Positions 1 through 10,862 of a stretch of DNA of 64,000 bases are shown in pieces; the stretch's first letter is position 1; every line of letters begins with the position of its first letter. The notes beneath the pieces were generated by a model, which was not told the DNA's origin, searched no databases, and saw only the letters and a list, made by a program, of their open reading frames with translations. This DNA is from Arthrobotrys musiformis (Eukaryota; Ascomycota; Orbiliomycetes; Orbiliales; Orbiliaceae), in the NCBI GenBank assembly GCA_036971715.1, contig JAVHJL010000007.1, positions 1,426,001 through 1,490,000 of the forward strand, given 5' to 3'. Made by a program: the position numbers and the translations under genes.

Positions 1-892
1 CCAGATTGTCTGGCGAAGAAGTAGTCTCTTCTCTTTATCCGACGGGCCGTCAGTCTCGATAGAAGGATGAACTGAATCTGCCCAAAGCGCACTAGTATCC
101 CAGTGGGCGAGAGGGTTGCCTTGTAGGACTATTTCTTTGAGTTCCTTAGACTTGCTAAGCCTCCCAATACTGCTGTTGAGTTGTACAAAGTCTTGGTGTA
201 CCTGGGAATCGAAGCTAGGGTTGAATCTCTCCACAGAACTGAGCACTTCCCCTTGAAGTTTGGAGAATTTCTCACGTATCTGGCTTAATTCCTCCTTGTC
301 TTTGGACCACTCTGTTTCGGCACCGGTGAAATCCTTGACCTCGAAAACTTTTAGAAAATTCTCCGCAAGGCCCAAATCTGATTCCAGTGATTTGTTTTTC
401 TGTTCTCGGCGGGACAATTCCGATTCAAGTATTGCATGTCCATCCTTCCAGCTCGACAAAGCTACTCCAAGTTTTTTATTTTTCTGTTTTAGGCGGGACA
501 ATTCCGATTCAAGTAATGCATTTGTCTCCTGCAACTTAGACAAATCTGATCGAAGTGATATATTTTCCTGTTCGAAGATGGGCAAACGCGCAGCCGCTTG
601 CCTGAAGGGAGGATCCCACTGTTCGTGAAGCTCAGTAACCTTCGGCTTCGACCTTCTCAAGAAAACACTAAAACTTGGGATGTTAAAGCGTTTCCTTTTC
701 ACCGAGCTGTCATAGGCGTAATTTTCCGCGGCTTGTTCGGATGGATGGCTAGTCTGGCGACGATGGTGGTCTGTCTGATGCTTTTGAGCCCTAGCGCTAG
801 ACGATTGGGGTTCGGCTCGATCTACGGACGCGTTACTTGGACCCTCTTGTTCCTGGACCGGAGGAGCTGCGGCGCCCTCTTCAAAACTAGCC
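1..892 (-). CDS. Coiled-coil protein, partial (runs off left edge)
   Basis: An uninterrupted minus-strand reading frame runs from about 892 to the window edge with strongly protein-like composition. It opens with a low-complexity S/Q/P/H-rich stretch, then a basic patch (VKRKRF), then a long charged helix-forming region with heptad-like Leu spacing (LESELSR occurs twice). The two LESELSR blocks lie in an 84-bp internal duplication (about 409-432 against 493-516). That equals 28 residues, or four heptads, so the coiled coil grew in register. A good 3' splice site (TACTGAC branch, then CAG) lies at 893-895, so at least one exon lies upstream. I recognise no named family. The C-terminus is outside the window. 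The gene diverges from the Hsp70-like gene starting at 1468. Confidence is good for a real exon, low for function. Confidence 0.6.
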
Positions 893-1317
893 CTGTATCG
901 TCAAGTCAGTAAAACCCACACGTAAGTAATACGATACGCTGGTACTTCGCATACATTCTGATTCTGATTATTCTAGGATATGCTTCGACGCGAAGTGGTA
1001 TTCGCGAGATATATTATCGCGTTGGATACGGGTGGAGGGCGGTTGTACGGGGCTACTCTGGATTCTCCTATGGTACGATGACGATGGGACAGTCTGGAGA
1101 GGCTGGGAATAGAAGGGGTGAAAGGCAATTGCTGCAGCCTCGACACATGTGTTAGGCGTCGTGTTGCTGTGCCGTAAGCTCGCACTCGCCTGCAGCACTC
1201 CACCCCCTGTGCCACAAGCTGAATATTAGCATAGTTCAGCCGTCCTGGATTGTATTTCTCAGGCCAGTCTGGAGCGGGGTTTGTGGTTTGTCCTCCACTG
1301 CAGCGAGAGCTTCCCAT
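893..1317 (-). other. Probable 5' exon(s) and introns of the coiled-coil gene
   Basis: A minus-strand ATG at 1315-1317 opens a frame beginning MGSSRCSGGQ. A 47-nt candidate intron (GTGCGA donor, CTAAC, TCGAG acceptor) would join it to a frame rich in S, P and Q. A well-formed 62-nt intron (GTATGC donor, TACTGAC branch, ACAG acceptor) occupies 893-954. I could not find one splice path that keeps all frames open, so the exon structure is left undecided; an RNA read would settle it. Confidence 0.3.
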
Positions 1318-1467
1318 CCGAAGTCATCGGACTAACGCTCATATACCACAGTACCGCCGACCTTTTAAAGTGGAAGACCTCTGAGATCGATAGACATTAG
1401 AGCTCAGCAATAGAAATATCCACTCGGTGTAACATTAGCCATCGGAACTTGTCAACTCGAACTCAAA

Positions 1468-3646
1468 ATGTCGGGGACGCCTTCTTCATCCGGGGCCGGG
1501 GCACGGATTGTCATTGGGCTCGACTTTGGAACAACATATTCGTGAGTAGGCCTCTCTAGATAACTTGAAAGGCTGGCGCTAAATTAAAAACGATAGCGGA
1601 GTGGCCTACTGTGACGAGGTAGGTGCCGCTGAGGGAACGAGCGGTGTCCAGCTCATCACTTCCTGGCCGGGGATGGCTACGCATACCGGAACGAACGAGT
1701 GAGTCGCACCCCTCACTTCCATCCTCATCTTGATATCACTGACCGCTCGGTAGGAAAACACCGAGCCGGATTGCCTATGGCCCGCCTCCCGACCCCGTGA
1801 TTCTTTGGGGGAACCAGATTAAGCACAATACAAAAGCTACTGTCCACGCTTGCATGAAGCTTAAGCTAGACGAAGACGGGGGGGATGCGGATCGATTTCG
1901 CCGTTTTATTGCTCTTCTTACTAGCGGCGTGGAAAACGTCAACATTGATGATATCCTCGAGAAACCGAGCGAAACTTCCGATTACCCAGGTAAAAGCCCA
2001 GTAGACATGGTGGCTGACTACCTGACCAAAGTTCGAGAAACGGCTTGGGACGTACTCGAGCAGCAATACGGAAAAGTTCTTTTCTCATCCATGAAGAAGG
2101 AGCTTGTCGTAACAGTACCAGCTGTTTGGTCTGAGCGAGCTAAGGACCTGACCCTTCACGCTGTGACTCGGGCTGAGTTCAATGCGTCCAAGATATCTCT
2201 TGTGTCTGAGCCCGAGGCCGCTGCCATATACACACTCAAAGACATGTGCGAGGGCCCAAATCGGGACGATGTTAAGTTAGGGGACGTCTTCGTTTTGTGC
2301 GATGCTGGCGGTGGCACCGTTGACTTAATTTCATATAAGATCACGCAGGTTCAGCCGATACTTAGGGTCGAGGAGGCGGCTATCGGGAGCGGTGATAAGT
2401 GTGGAGCCTCATATGTGGATAAAGAGTTTCTCTCCTGGCTAGAGAAATGGATAGGCAGCGAAGCTTTCGGGAAGATCCCAGTCGAAAAGACGCGCCATGG
2501 TAGCCAGATGATGAATTCTTTCGAGATCAACAAGCTCAGCTTCTCTGGAGATGACGAAGAAATGGAAGTTCTGATACCAGTAGAGACTGGTCTCGAGGAC
2601 AACGAGGAGCTCAACATCGAAGATAGAACTCTAACTTTGAACACGTATAGAAATCTCGTTTCTTACCTCCCAAGCTTGATCCCATGAATCCATTCACAAT
2701 GTTGACAATATTTTGATCGAGGCTGACCTTTCGGCATGGCAGTGAGCAAATGAAACAGATTTTCGACCCTTGTGTCAACAGAACAGTCAAGCTCATCGAT
2801 GGTCAGGTCACAGCTGTCATGAACGCTGGGCTCGGGAAACCCAAGGTAAGAGCCAATTTAGTCTATGCACAATCAGTAATTCAACTGCAATACCTGTAGC
2901 TGACACACAACAACCGGGGATAGATGGTACTGGTCGTCGGGGGGTTCGGGCGTAATCAGTACCTCTACCGTAAAATCAAGGAGTACTGCTCAGCAAAAGG
3001 AATCGAAACTCGGAAGCCTAAGTTCCCGTGGGTCCTTAAACCTTACCCCTTCACATAAATTGAGCCTTTTAGTCTAATTTCAGAGTATAGTTGGTCGGCT
3101 GTTGCACGCGGCGCTGTCTGTCGCGGCCTAGAACCCGCTACAGGGGGGCTCGTTGCTGTGCGTCTGGCCCGCAAGTTCTACGGCACCCCTGTCTCCACTC
3201 CCTTCCACCCTGGAATTCACACCCTAGACGAAATATACCCTGACAGACTTACGGGAATACCGATGGCCGCGGGCCAGATGAGTTGGCTCAGCGAAAAGGG
3301 GGCCCGTTTGCCCGAAGACAAACCGCGGACAATTTCCATTGATGTCTCGTGGAATTTTCAAGCGGGCCAAAATCGCCACATTGATGCCGTGCTAGTTGGG
3401 TGCAGCGAGGATACAGCACCACGGCGCTACGCGGATCCAGCAGCGCAGCTGATTTGCCGAGTCCACGCTGATTTGAGCAGCATTCCGCTATCTCAATTCC
3501 AGAAGTCACGAAGCCCTATGACCGGTATGGTGTATTACGGGGCTACTTTGAAGCTCCAGGCCACGTTTGCTAGCGAGGTTCTTACTTGGAAGCTAATTTA
3601 CCGCGGCAAAGAGTATGGTTCGACAACTGTTAGTTATGATGACTAG
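1468..3646 (+). CDS. Hsp70-like ATPase (actin-fold), six exons
   Basis: The exons 1468-1541, 1597-1698, 1754-2644, 2743-2845, 2924-3027 and 3091-3646 join in frame to about 609 residues. Every intron is GT..AG; the third (2645-2742) is the least certain. Hsp70 nucleotide-binding signatures appear in order: phosphate-1 IGLDFGTTYSG near residues 15-26, SEPEAAA, phosphate-2 CDAGGGTVDL, and adenosine motif VVGGFG. The DnaK peptide-binding domain is not evident; the C-terminal part instead matches the divergent tail typical of fungal Hsp70-like proteins annotated as actin-like ATPase domain. The likely role is an ATP-binding chaperone-like protein of the cytosol or nucleus; its client is unknown. 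About 150 bp of probably shared promoter separates it from the divergent coiled-coil gene. Confidence 0.85.
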
Positions 3647-6009
3647 AGTAACTCTAGATCATTCTGTCAGGCCCAAGGACATATTATATTTCTTCTTCTT
3701 CAAGTTGGTATTTGTAGTCACGTTATGATACTCGTCTGATTTATATTTTCCCTGTGATGGTTTGACCTATCAGGTGACATATTGTTGGCAGACTGTTCGC
3801 TAATGTAGCTGCGCCGCAGTTCAAAATGTCTTGTGCGGTAGCCCGGCTGTGGGTTGGATACAGAGAAAAAAATTGCAGTTGGCTTTTCTTAGCACGAGCT
3901 TCTAGTTTCAGGCTCTCTATCGTCGATATCCATCTGGTTGGCACTGGTAATTAATGTTAGCGGCGAGGGGGTCTAGCGGGGGAAGTGAGGATACCTTTGG
4001 AGCAAGAGGTATATCAAAGTGCACAGCCAAACAGCGTTAAATAAAGTGTTCCCGCGAGTTCGGTGGGATTACTGTGCGGCCTGAACGTATAAGGCAGGTG
4101 ACGAAGAGACGGCATAGGCTTGTGGCCTATAAAATGATTGATTTTTATTTATCTACTCTTTCTCTTGTGATGATCGACCACCCACGATCGATCGCCTTGC
4201 TGCATGTAAAATTTTTCTGACTAGGAAATACGATAAAAATTAACGTTAGTCAACGTTCGAATACCTTTAATAATAGGCGGTGTTGTGATAAAACATCGGA
4301 GGGCAACTTGATGCGAAAATTCGGAAATGGGATGCATGACTTACCAAGCTATGGCACGAAGGATACCCAGAGCATATCTCGACGGTGTTAGAAGTGTTTA
4401 ACAGCAGCAGCGCTGGCAGTTGTTTTCGACAACGGTAGTTGTAAATCTCTTGCAGATTCGGTACGAACCGCATGAGATAGAGGTAGTCCTGAGACCAGGC
4501 GTTGCACCATGCAGTGTGCTCGCCGACAACTCAGCATTGCATTTAATTTCTAAATGAGGTGCAGTGAGCTCATAGTGGACTAAAAGAGGGCCGTAAGCCG
4601 CTGGAAGAGGCTACGTGGTGGGTGAGGTCGGAGGAGAATGAAGAAGGAATTGAATGATGGATGATGAAAGGGAAGAAAGAGAAGAAGATAAATGAAGGTG
4701 AAACAGGCAATAACAACAACAAATCTTCGATCCACATCACATGAGCGCTACTCACAAGCTTAAAGCATATCGCTCGAGCGTCTACATATGGCCTATTCTG
4801 ATGTGAAAGGATTGAGCCCGCAGCGATTATTATAATTCCATTTTACCGCCCTGTTCGTAATCCTATTGAATTGCCTGGCCCGTCTCGAAGCGGGTGTGCA
4901 GTTACCTACTTAAGTCCCTACCCAGGTACTTAGGTAAGTAGGTACTTAGGTGTATATCGTGCTGATAACTAGCAGAAGGGCGTCTTATTCACTCTATCGT
5001 TAGCCTTAGATAGTGTTTAGCCACTTGAGTTAGGTTTGGTTAGGTTAGGTTAGGTTTATATAGATTGTAGCGGAGAGCGATCCAGCCTAACACGCGCCGC
5101 CTTCCGACCCTTCTTGTCATCTTATCGCTCCGGCTTTAACGTTTTATACAAGCCATGAGATGAAAGCCGATACTCGGATTTAAGCGGATTGTGGTAAAGT
5201 ACCACGAGGTCAACGCAGTCGAATTCCCAGCGCCACGAGCCCTGTCCTAGTCTCCGCACACATGTGCGCACGCTCTGCACTCTGGTGCATTTACCATAAA
5301 GTTTCAAGCTTCGCCTTTCACAAATCTAGAAAGTTTGATGGAAATGAGGTTTAGTATCGTTTTTCCTAACCGACTTAAAATTTGTCTATAATCAATACTG
5401 TTCCGAGGCGAAATGTTGCAAAAAATTTAAAAGAATCTCTTGCCTTGGCAGTAGATAGCAACGTGTTGGTGAATACATAAAGTTATCGCCCGCTTCAGAG
5501 CGCTCGCTAGAGCCCCCAACATATGCACATATAACGGCATTTTCAAAATCCGGTAGCGATAGACCCACAATCGCTGACAAGCGTGCGCTTTTGGGCCCTG
5601 AAATATAGTACATTCAGGGGTCGCACTCGCTAATAGCACTCCTAGACCCGAAACCCGAACCATAGCCTAGTGTTTGCTTACTGTTTAGGGTCTAGTAATC
5701 TGAGTGTAAACCATGCACTGTATTTATTCTAGTCTCGCCCCTGATTTACACTATCGATACATATATAAGTTTATGGAATTCTGTGCCTAACCTGACCCAT
5801 GGATATGCACAATCCTTTCCCCCCCTCGCTCCAATTCCCCGCAGAAAACCCAACATCACTGCCACTTAAATATTAACCTTCCAGGACGGGGCTAATAGAG
5901 CGGTCCCACAGAAACCATTTACATGTCTCGGACCCAGGTGGTCTGGGTACGAGACAAAGAAACTCTTCGCATCTCATAAAACCACATGTACAAGGTCCCG
6001 CGCGAGCAT
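3647..6009. other. AT-rich intergenic region
   Basis: No convincing gene seen. It holds short Leu/Ser-rich open frames without signal peptides or splice support, a direct repeat of AGGTACTTAGGT (4925 and 4941), a TTAGG-like run at about 5036-5057, and the hairpin of the GTCTCG family at 5925-5955. A weak minus-strand frame at 5392-5663 could be a decayed secreted protein. Confidence 0.5.
5925..5955. repeat. GTCTCG-family hairpin (no flanking repeat)
   Basis: GTCTCGGACCCAG, a five-base loop, then CTGGGTACGAGAC form a 13-bp stem with one mismatch. Both arms match the box shared by the mini-insertions, so this copy reads as a perfect-hairpin version. No target-site duplication is visible, so it may be old or may mark a different junction. 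Confidence 0.5.
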
Positions 6010-6330
6010 CTAACAACCGCTGCAGCTGTCAACACAGCATTGCTTGCATGTCGCGATTAATTCGGCGATTGATTGACAGCCTATCGTTGTGCACGGGGCC
6101 GATGTTTGATATCTGGATTGGCATGCTTGCGAGCAGTAGGAATATCCGACGGTGCCTACAGGACAGCCGCGCTTGTCAAGTTGACCTATGTAGTACATTG
6201 TTAGAGGAAAATTTAAACAGTTTAGATGTAGACTCCGGCAGCTGGGTCACAGAAAGCTCCTACCATTTGCGACGGGGGTCGCAGTAGCGACGGCGGCGAG
6301 AATCAAGGTGAAGATGAATGATGCCTTCAT
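6010..6330 (-). CDS. Small secreted cysteine-rich protein, two exons
   Basis: Exon 1 is 6264-6330 and exon 2 is 6010-6185. The intron has GTAGGA donor, CTAAC branch and ACATAG acceptor, and joins in phase 1 to give 80 residues. Residues 1-18 are a textbook signal peptide (MKASFIFTLILAAVATAT). A dibasic KR (Kex2-like site) follows a few residues later. The mature domain of about 54 residues contains ten cysteines, an even number that suits a disulfide-knotted extracellular peptide. A TATAAATAG box lies at 6511-6519 on the same strand. A mini-insertion (6397-6426) sits between that box and the ATG, in the probable 5' leader. No homologue is recognised; effector candidate by architecture only. 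Confidence 0.7.
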
Positions 6331-6396
6331 TGTATTCGGATAGTTGGAACGGTTTTTAGCTTGTGGGTAAGGTACCTAGTTTTGTTCGATTGGATC

Positions 6397-6426
6397 GGTG
6401 TAAAGTGGTCTCGCGGTGGTGTAAAG
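6397..6426 (+). mobile_element. Mini-insertion 1: 12-bp core with 9-bp direct repeats
   Basis: The core TGGTCTCGCGGT (6406-6417) is flanked on both sides by a perfect GGTGTAAAG (6397-6405 and 6418-6426). The same minimal core recurs inverted at 52789-52799 with its own, different flanking repeats. The copy lies in the probable leader of the small secreted gene 6010-6330. The direct repeats are read as a target-site duplication. Confidence 0.65.
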
Positions 6427-6510
6427 CGGGTAGGGTGTATATTGGAGATGTGATGCGATCTTGAGGAAGTATTTCGTGATGTAGATTGAACACGACGGTA
6501 TATTGTGAGC

Positions 6511-6519
6511 CTATTTATA
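6511..6519 (-). promoter_or_regulatory. TATA box candidate of the small secreted gene
   Basis: On the minus strand this reads TATAAATAG, about 180 nt upstream of the ATG at 6328-6330. Position and match are plausible; no other regulatory element is claimed. Confidence 0.4.
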
Positions 6520-7381
6520 TGTTCAAACCCGATTTTCATAGCTAGTATTTCCGAGCTGCGATCTCATTCCAGCCTGGTAATGCCGTTCGACCAACTCTCT
6601 ATAGCAAAACTGGCAACGCAGGCTGTCAGTGAATAGAACTCGCTAAAGAGATCCTAATCGAGATGTGGGAATATACCCGTACCCATGTACCTGCATAGCC
6701 GTCGGATCATATCAAATATATTCCAGACGGACGTTAACAAGTCCTTGAGTAAAGCTTCTGCATTTACCATGGTAGTGCATATATTGCCGTCACGAAACCC
6801 TTTGATTTATTCAATCGTAAACGAGCTAGCGAGGATTCGGTTGGTTGAAACGCCTACGCTATCATTCGGCTAAAAGATGATCATTTGATGAGCGCCACCT
6901 GCATAAGGCCTGGTCTGTGCGTAGTTTCTGCGGCACTGTGGTACGTAACCTTATATCTGTCGGAGCCTGTGGGTTAATTGTTGGGAGCACAAATCCTCAT
7001 GGCTTGACTTTGAACTTTAAACAAGAACGCATGGATGAAACTATATCAGTGCTGTTATTCCCGTTGATTGGAAACTTGCCCATTTGATCAGAATATCTAA
7101 TTGCTGGCCAATTGGAGATACACGTGTGATACCGGGAAATTCGGAAAGCCGCACCGATCTTGCGATACGGTCCCCCAAAGCCACACAACCAACATAGAAA
7201 ATTCGAATTCCTCCACCGTCCAGGTTGGCTACGGGTCGAGGATACGAGCCGAAGCAGTTATCCCGCAAATGCGAAAAAATACCACGCAAGGATGAGTATA
7301 AGTAGCTCCGAATCGCAAATTCGGAGCTTGGATGTTAAAATATTACACGCCAGCTGCAGGCTCAGAATTCATCAAGTGGAG

Positions 7382-7412
7382 GTATGAGTGGTCTCGTACC
7401 CAGGGTACGAGT
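7382..7412 (+). mobile_element. Mini-insertion 2: 15-bp core, imperfect 8-bp repeats
   Basis: The core GGTCTCGTACCCAGG (7390-7404) is flanked by GTATGAGT and GTACGAGT, which match at seven of eight positions (a C/T difference). The core plus right flank also form a perfect palindrome, CTCGTACCC-A-GGGTACGAG, so hairpin and duplicated-target readings overlap here. Confidence 0.4.
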
Positions 7413-7882
7413 AGTTTTTTGTAAACCTCCTAATTATTGCAAAAGGGTTAAACCGAGAAATTTCGTGTTAGCATAATCTGTCGCTTTAATTGGCTACAAC
7501 ATTTCAACGACAAAACAGCACAGCTGTACAGTTAATTGCATTACTTAAAGTCAAGATCAAAGTCCACATAATACCAGGTGGCTAGATTCCCGCCCTTGGC
7601 TACGTAGTACCCCTGAAGGCTCCCAGGGTTCCATTTCTATCCGAGAGTCTTTTTTCAATGGACTTTAAATTTCCCCCATTATTGTGGTTATCAACGCTAG
7701 ATCGTTGCTTGATATGCCTAAGAAGCCTAAAACTAGCTAGAAAATCGAGGAAATCTATTTTATAACAGCATCTAAAATCGGACTTGGTGGTTAACGGACC
7801 AAACTAATGGTAGGGCGTAGTATAGGACATTATGTTAGCTTGATGCTGATTTAGCTCGCACGTGGGCATGATCATATGAAGT

Positions 7883-7919
7883 CCCCAAAGACTAGTCTCG
7901 TAAACCAGACACCCCACAG
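7883..7919 (+). mobile_element. Mini-insertion 3: 21-bp core, imperfect 8-bp repeats
   Basis: The core at 7891-7911 contains TAGTCTCGTAAACCAG. Flanks CCCCAAAG and CCCCACAG match at seven of eight positions. The CTCGTAAACCAG variant is shared with the copy at 39989-40032, which has perfect repeats. Confidence 0.4.
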
Positions 7920-8216
7920 GTTACCCATTTAGGGGTTGCCGACCTATTTAACTCGTTTTGTAGATAGCCCCGCGCCTAAACGCCAGTATACATGTATACA
8001 GGTTCAATAACTCCTAAATGGTCTTGCAATCGTGATAATATAGTTTACTGCCACATCTAGCATATTTACAATAAACATTGAGGTGTGATGTGTATCGCTT
8101 AATTGATCAATTAATTGATGGAAGAGAGCGGTCTGATATCTACATTGAGTAGGTGTAAAAACATAAAAAGTCTATTGAATTCTAGATCTAGTGGGTTGTC
8201 TAATTTCTTGGAATCT

Positions 8217-9695
8217 TTACTGCTGGGGCGCGGGAAACGCTTGGGTGGTGGCCTGTTGGCGTTGCGAGGTGGAGATACTTTCTTTGCTCTCAATAGAAGG
8301 TCTTAGACTGTCTCCATCCGAAAATTTAAGCCCCAGTCCCTTCTCAAGATAGCTCACAACCATCTCCATATAGCTCTCGATTTGACCTTCATCAAAGAAT
8401 GCGCGGTTGTAGCAAGCTGTCATCCTGATCCTTCCTTTCGTCGTCAACACTATAAGTCCACCACTGGAGGGCGTCGCTACCATAATATTCAGCCAAACAT
8501 CCTCCACAGGGTCCGCAATGTAATTGTCCGAAATTCCTACGTTAGTCAAGAAAAATCGTGCTGGATATGTTACCCCCGTTTTCGAGTCTTTGTTAACCTT
8601 CTCTTCCAGTGCCTCGCATACACTCCGGAAGACGCCCATGCTCTCTTTTCCATTTCGCCAGAAACTCAGGTCATTCTGAGCCCCTTTCGCCCATTCAATG
8701 AAATCACTATTCTCATCAACAGGAAGATGGCTGAATGCTAAGTTAATGGTGTTGTTTATCTCTGTACTTGTTGCGGATGTTTGCACTTGGCTTCGCAAAT
8801 TTACAGGAACGAAGGTAGCTAGGTTACCGGATGTGCCCCCGCCATGTTTTAACGCAGTCTTGGCTTGGGCGGCCCAAATAGCTGTAGTTAAAGTGATCTT
8901 GTTTGCTCTACAGGCTTTGAGAATAGCGGCAGAATCGCTTTCAGTGAACTGGTGTTCAACCAGGCCCTCTGGTAAGGTTGGTACCACATTCTGTATCCCT
9001 CCTGACCGCGTTTTTAAACCAATAGCGTTTGGGTCGCAATAGTTTTCCGCAATGCGTTTCGCTTTTTCGATCATCTGGGGGGACAAAGATTCGTTGCCGC
9101 CTAGTATGTCGACAGTAGGAGATGGCAGCAGGGCTATCTCTTCACCGATTGTATGTTTACTGGTAGACCCAACACGAAGTTGCTTAAGAAATTTATTGCC
9201 ACACAATAATAATCCAACACCATCCAATAGTTCGTGGCGCGCATGGATTGAGAGTTCTCGAAGGTGTGGGAAAAAGTGCAAAGTGCTGGATTTTGGTAGC
9301 TTCCCGTAAGTTGTCATTTCTCGTGCAGTTCTTCCGGATGTATCAATGTGAACTGTCTCCTCCGCCCATTCGACGAGCTCATTTTCGGTGGGGACCTGGT
9401 ATTGTATACCTCTCCCATGGTCTTCAATGGTACAGGCAATTACGGGATTTTCCATCCGCAGCGACATCCAAGCCGTCTTGACTTCTTCGACTGAATACTG
9501 AACGCCCGCGGGTAGTTTGATACCGATAGCCACATTCCATTGAGCGAGGTTGGGGTCGATATGCTCGTAAAAGTAAAGCAGCCTTTCCATAGCATCTAAA
9601 CCTCGATACCATGTCCCAGGCTTTATCTCTTCCCATCCAGCAGGTGCTGTCGGAATTGCGACTGCCCTATGGTTGTTTGTTGGTTCGACGGCCAT
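8217..9695 (-). CDS. HxxxDG acyltransferase (Tri3-like / condensation fold)
   Basis: A single-exon protein of 492 residues. It has the CoA-dependent acyltransferase signature HELLDG at residues 154-159, where H154 is the expected general base and D158 the structural Asp. Overall length and layout match the fungal BAHD/Tri3-like acetyltransferases that acylate secondary-metabolite hydroxyls; the second half includes a conserved-looking PARFFLTNVG stretch. No polyketide synthase, NRPS, terpene cyclase or P450 lies nearby, so a cluster role and the acceptor are unknown. A TATAAATAAC sequence on the minus strand at 9831-9840, about 140 nt upstream, is a possible TATA box. Family confidence is good; substrate is not inferable, and the Tri3 resemblance is to the fold, not evidence of trichothecene synthesis. 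Confidence 0.75.
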   Translation of the reverse strand: MAVEPTNNHRAVAIPTAPAGWEEIKPGTWYRGLDAMERLLYFYEHIDPNLAQWNVAIGIKLPAGVQYSVEEVKTAWMSLRMENPVIACTIEDHGRGIQYQVPTENELVEWAEETVHIDTSGRTAREMTTYGKLPKSSTLHFFPHLRELSIHARHELLDGVGLLLCGNKFLKQLRVGSTSKHTIGEEIALLPSPTVDILGGNESLSPQMIEKAKRIAENYCDPNAIGLKTRSGGIQNVVPTLPEGLVEHQFTESDSAAILKACRANKITLTTAIWAAQAKTALKHGGGTSGNLATFVPVNLRSQVQTSATSTEINNTINLAFSHLPVDENSDFIEWAKGAQNDLSFWRNGKESMGVFRSVCEALEEKVNKDSKTGVTYPARFFLTNVGISDNYIADPVEDVWLNIMVATPSSGGLIVLTTKGRIRMTACYNRAFFDEGQIESYMEMVVSYLEKGLGLKFSDGDSLRPSIESKESISTSQRQQATTQAFPAPQQ

Positions 9696-10862
9696 GTTGG
9701 ATTCGGTTGCGAGAGAAAATGCTGTTTAGCTAATCAGACGATTCTCAGAAAAAGATTTATCCTCCTGTAATTGCTCTACAAGGATGAGGACACCGATCTT
9801 GAAATTTGGAATATGACTTGAGTCTTTACCGTTATTTATATATTATACTACCCATTATTTACATTATCTTAGACGGGTTTGAATTGACATCTATCTCACT
9901 ATGTGTTGCAATGTTGCAAGTAGGCCATAGTAATTGTACCCAAGAAAGCAGTCAACGGCAGCCATCGGAACCAGCCGGCCTACGCCCGCCGCCAGGTACT
10001 GTCACTGCACTGACAGTCCCACGCTGAGTAAATATGCACATATATACATGAAAAGCTAGTGTATCGGCTTTGAAACGTCAGTCCGCCATGATCATTAGCA
10101 TTGGGACCTGCTATCTGACCTTTTGACTTAGTCATAATGCATACGGGATTCAAGGACTACTTCTACATTGTACACCTTGCCTTTTGCGATTCTAGGAAGT
10201 GGATGTTAACGGGTTGTATGTACATTATCGCAAGGTATTAGAGTACTAATTTGATAGGTGGCGATAAGATAATGATAACTAGCGACAAAATTAAAATAGA
10301 ATCGATCGTGTGTGTATTTCGATCACAAAATACCACTTAGTGGCACGGCCATGGACCCACTTCACAACCCGACCCTTAAAGAAAAATGCAAGTAGGTATG
10401 CGCTTCGCGCGCTGCAAGTTCCATAGCCTGCCGCCTGTGGGCTTGTGTAGTCAAACACCATCTCTAGACAATTCCGTGCAAGAATGTTATAGTTTTAGCG
10501 GACTAAGTAGCTATAGGTTTAGCACGAAGTACAGGTCTATTTCCTAAGGGTCAGTGAACTTGGCTACCTTACCTTTTCTTGCGGGCATGCTAGGATATGG
10601 CTCCCTAGTTTCGGGAACATTCGGGTATCACCTAGTAGAGGGCTGAATTAGTTTCTGGTCTTGATAATGTGATTCAACAGCACTAAAAATCTATCGCCAA
10701 AGGAAAAAAACTAGGGTTTGGCTGGTCTCGTTCCGAGACTTGTTTGTAAAAAGAATTGTGATATAAAATATTGAAGTCTATAGATCTAAAGTACAGAAAA
10801 CAGGATTTCCAAATTCACCTTTGCCGCCGGTAGCAAACGTTAGCGCGGACCAACTGACATCA
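9696..10862. other. Intergenic region between acyltransferase and LysM gene
   Basis: AT-rich, no supported gene. It holds the palindromic GTCTCG-family site at 10716-10746. Confidence 0.5.
10716..10746 (+). mobile_element. Mini-insertion 4: palindromic 21-bp core, short repeats
   Basis: The core at 10721-10741 contains the perfect palindrome GTCTCG-TTC-CGAGAC preceded by GCTG. Only a 5-bp GTTTG repeat flanks it, so the insertion reading is weaker than for the 8-10 bp cases. Confidence 0.35.

Larger units (their letters stand above)
6540..8216. other. AT-rich intergenic region
   Basis: No supported gene. It contains two GTCTCG-family sites (7382-7412 and 7883-7919). Small overlapping frames on both strands at about 7000-7390 show no domain, signal peptide or splice support. 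Confidence 0.5.

Noticed and set aside
4917..4955. Repeated AGGTACTTAGGT motif as an operator or origin
   Set aside because: TAGGTA/CTTAGGTA microsatellite-like sequence is common in fungal intergenic DNA; no paired gene or symmetry supports a regulatory role.
5025..5060. TTAGG-type run that looks like a telomere repeat
   Set aside because: Only a few imperfect copies of TTAGGT, not the TTAGGG array of filamentous fungi, and it is internal; a simple-sequence tract is enough to explain it.
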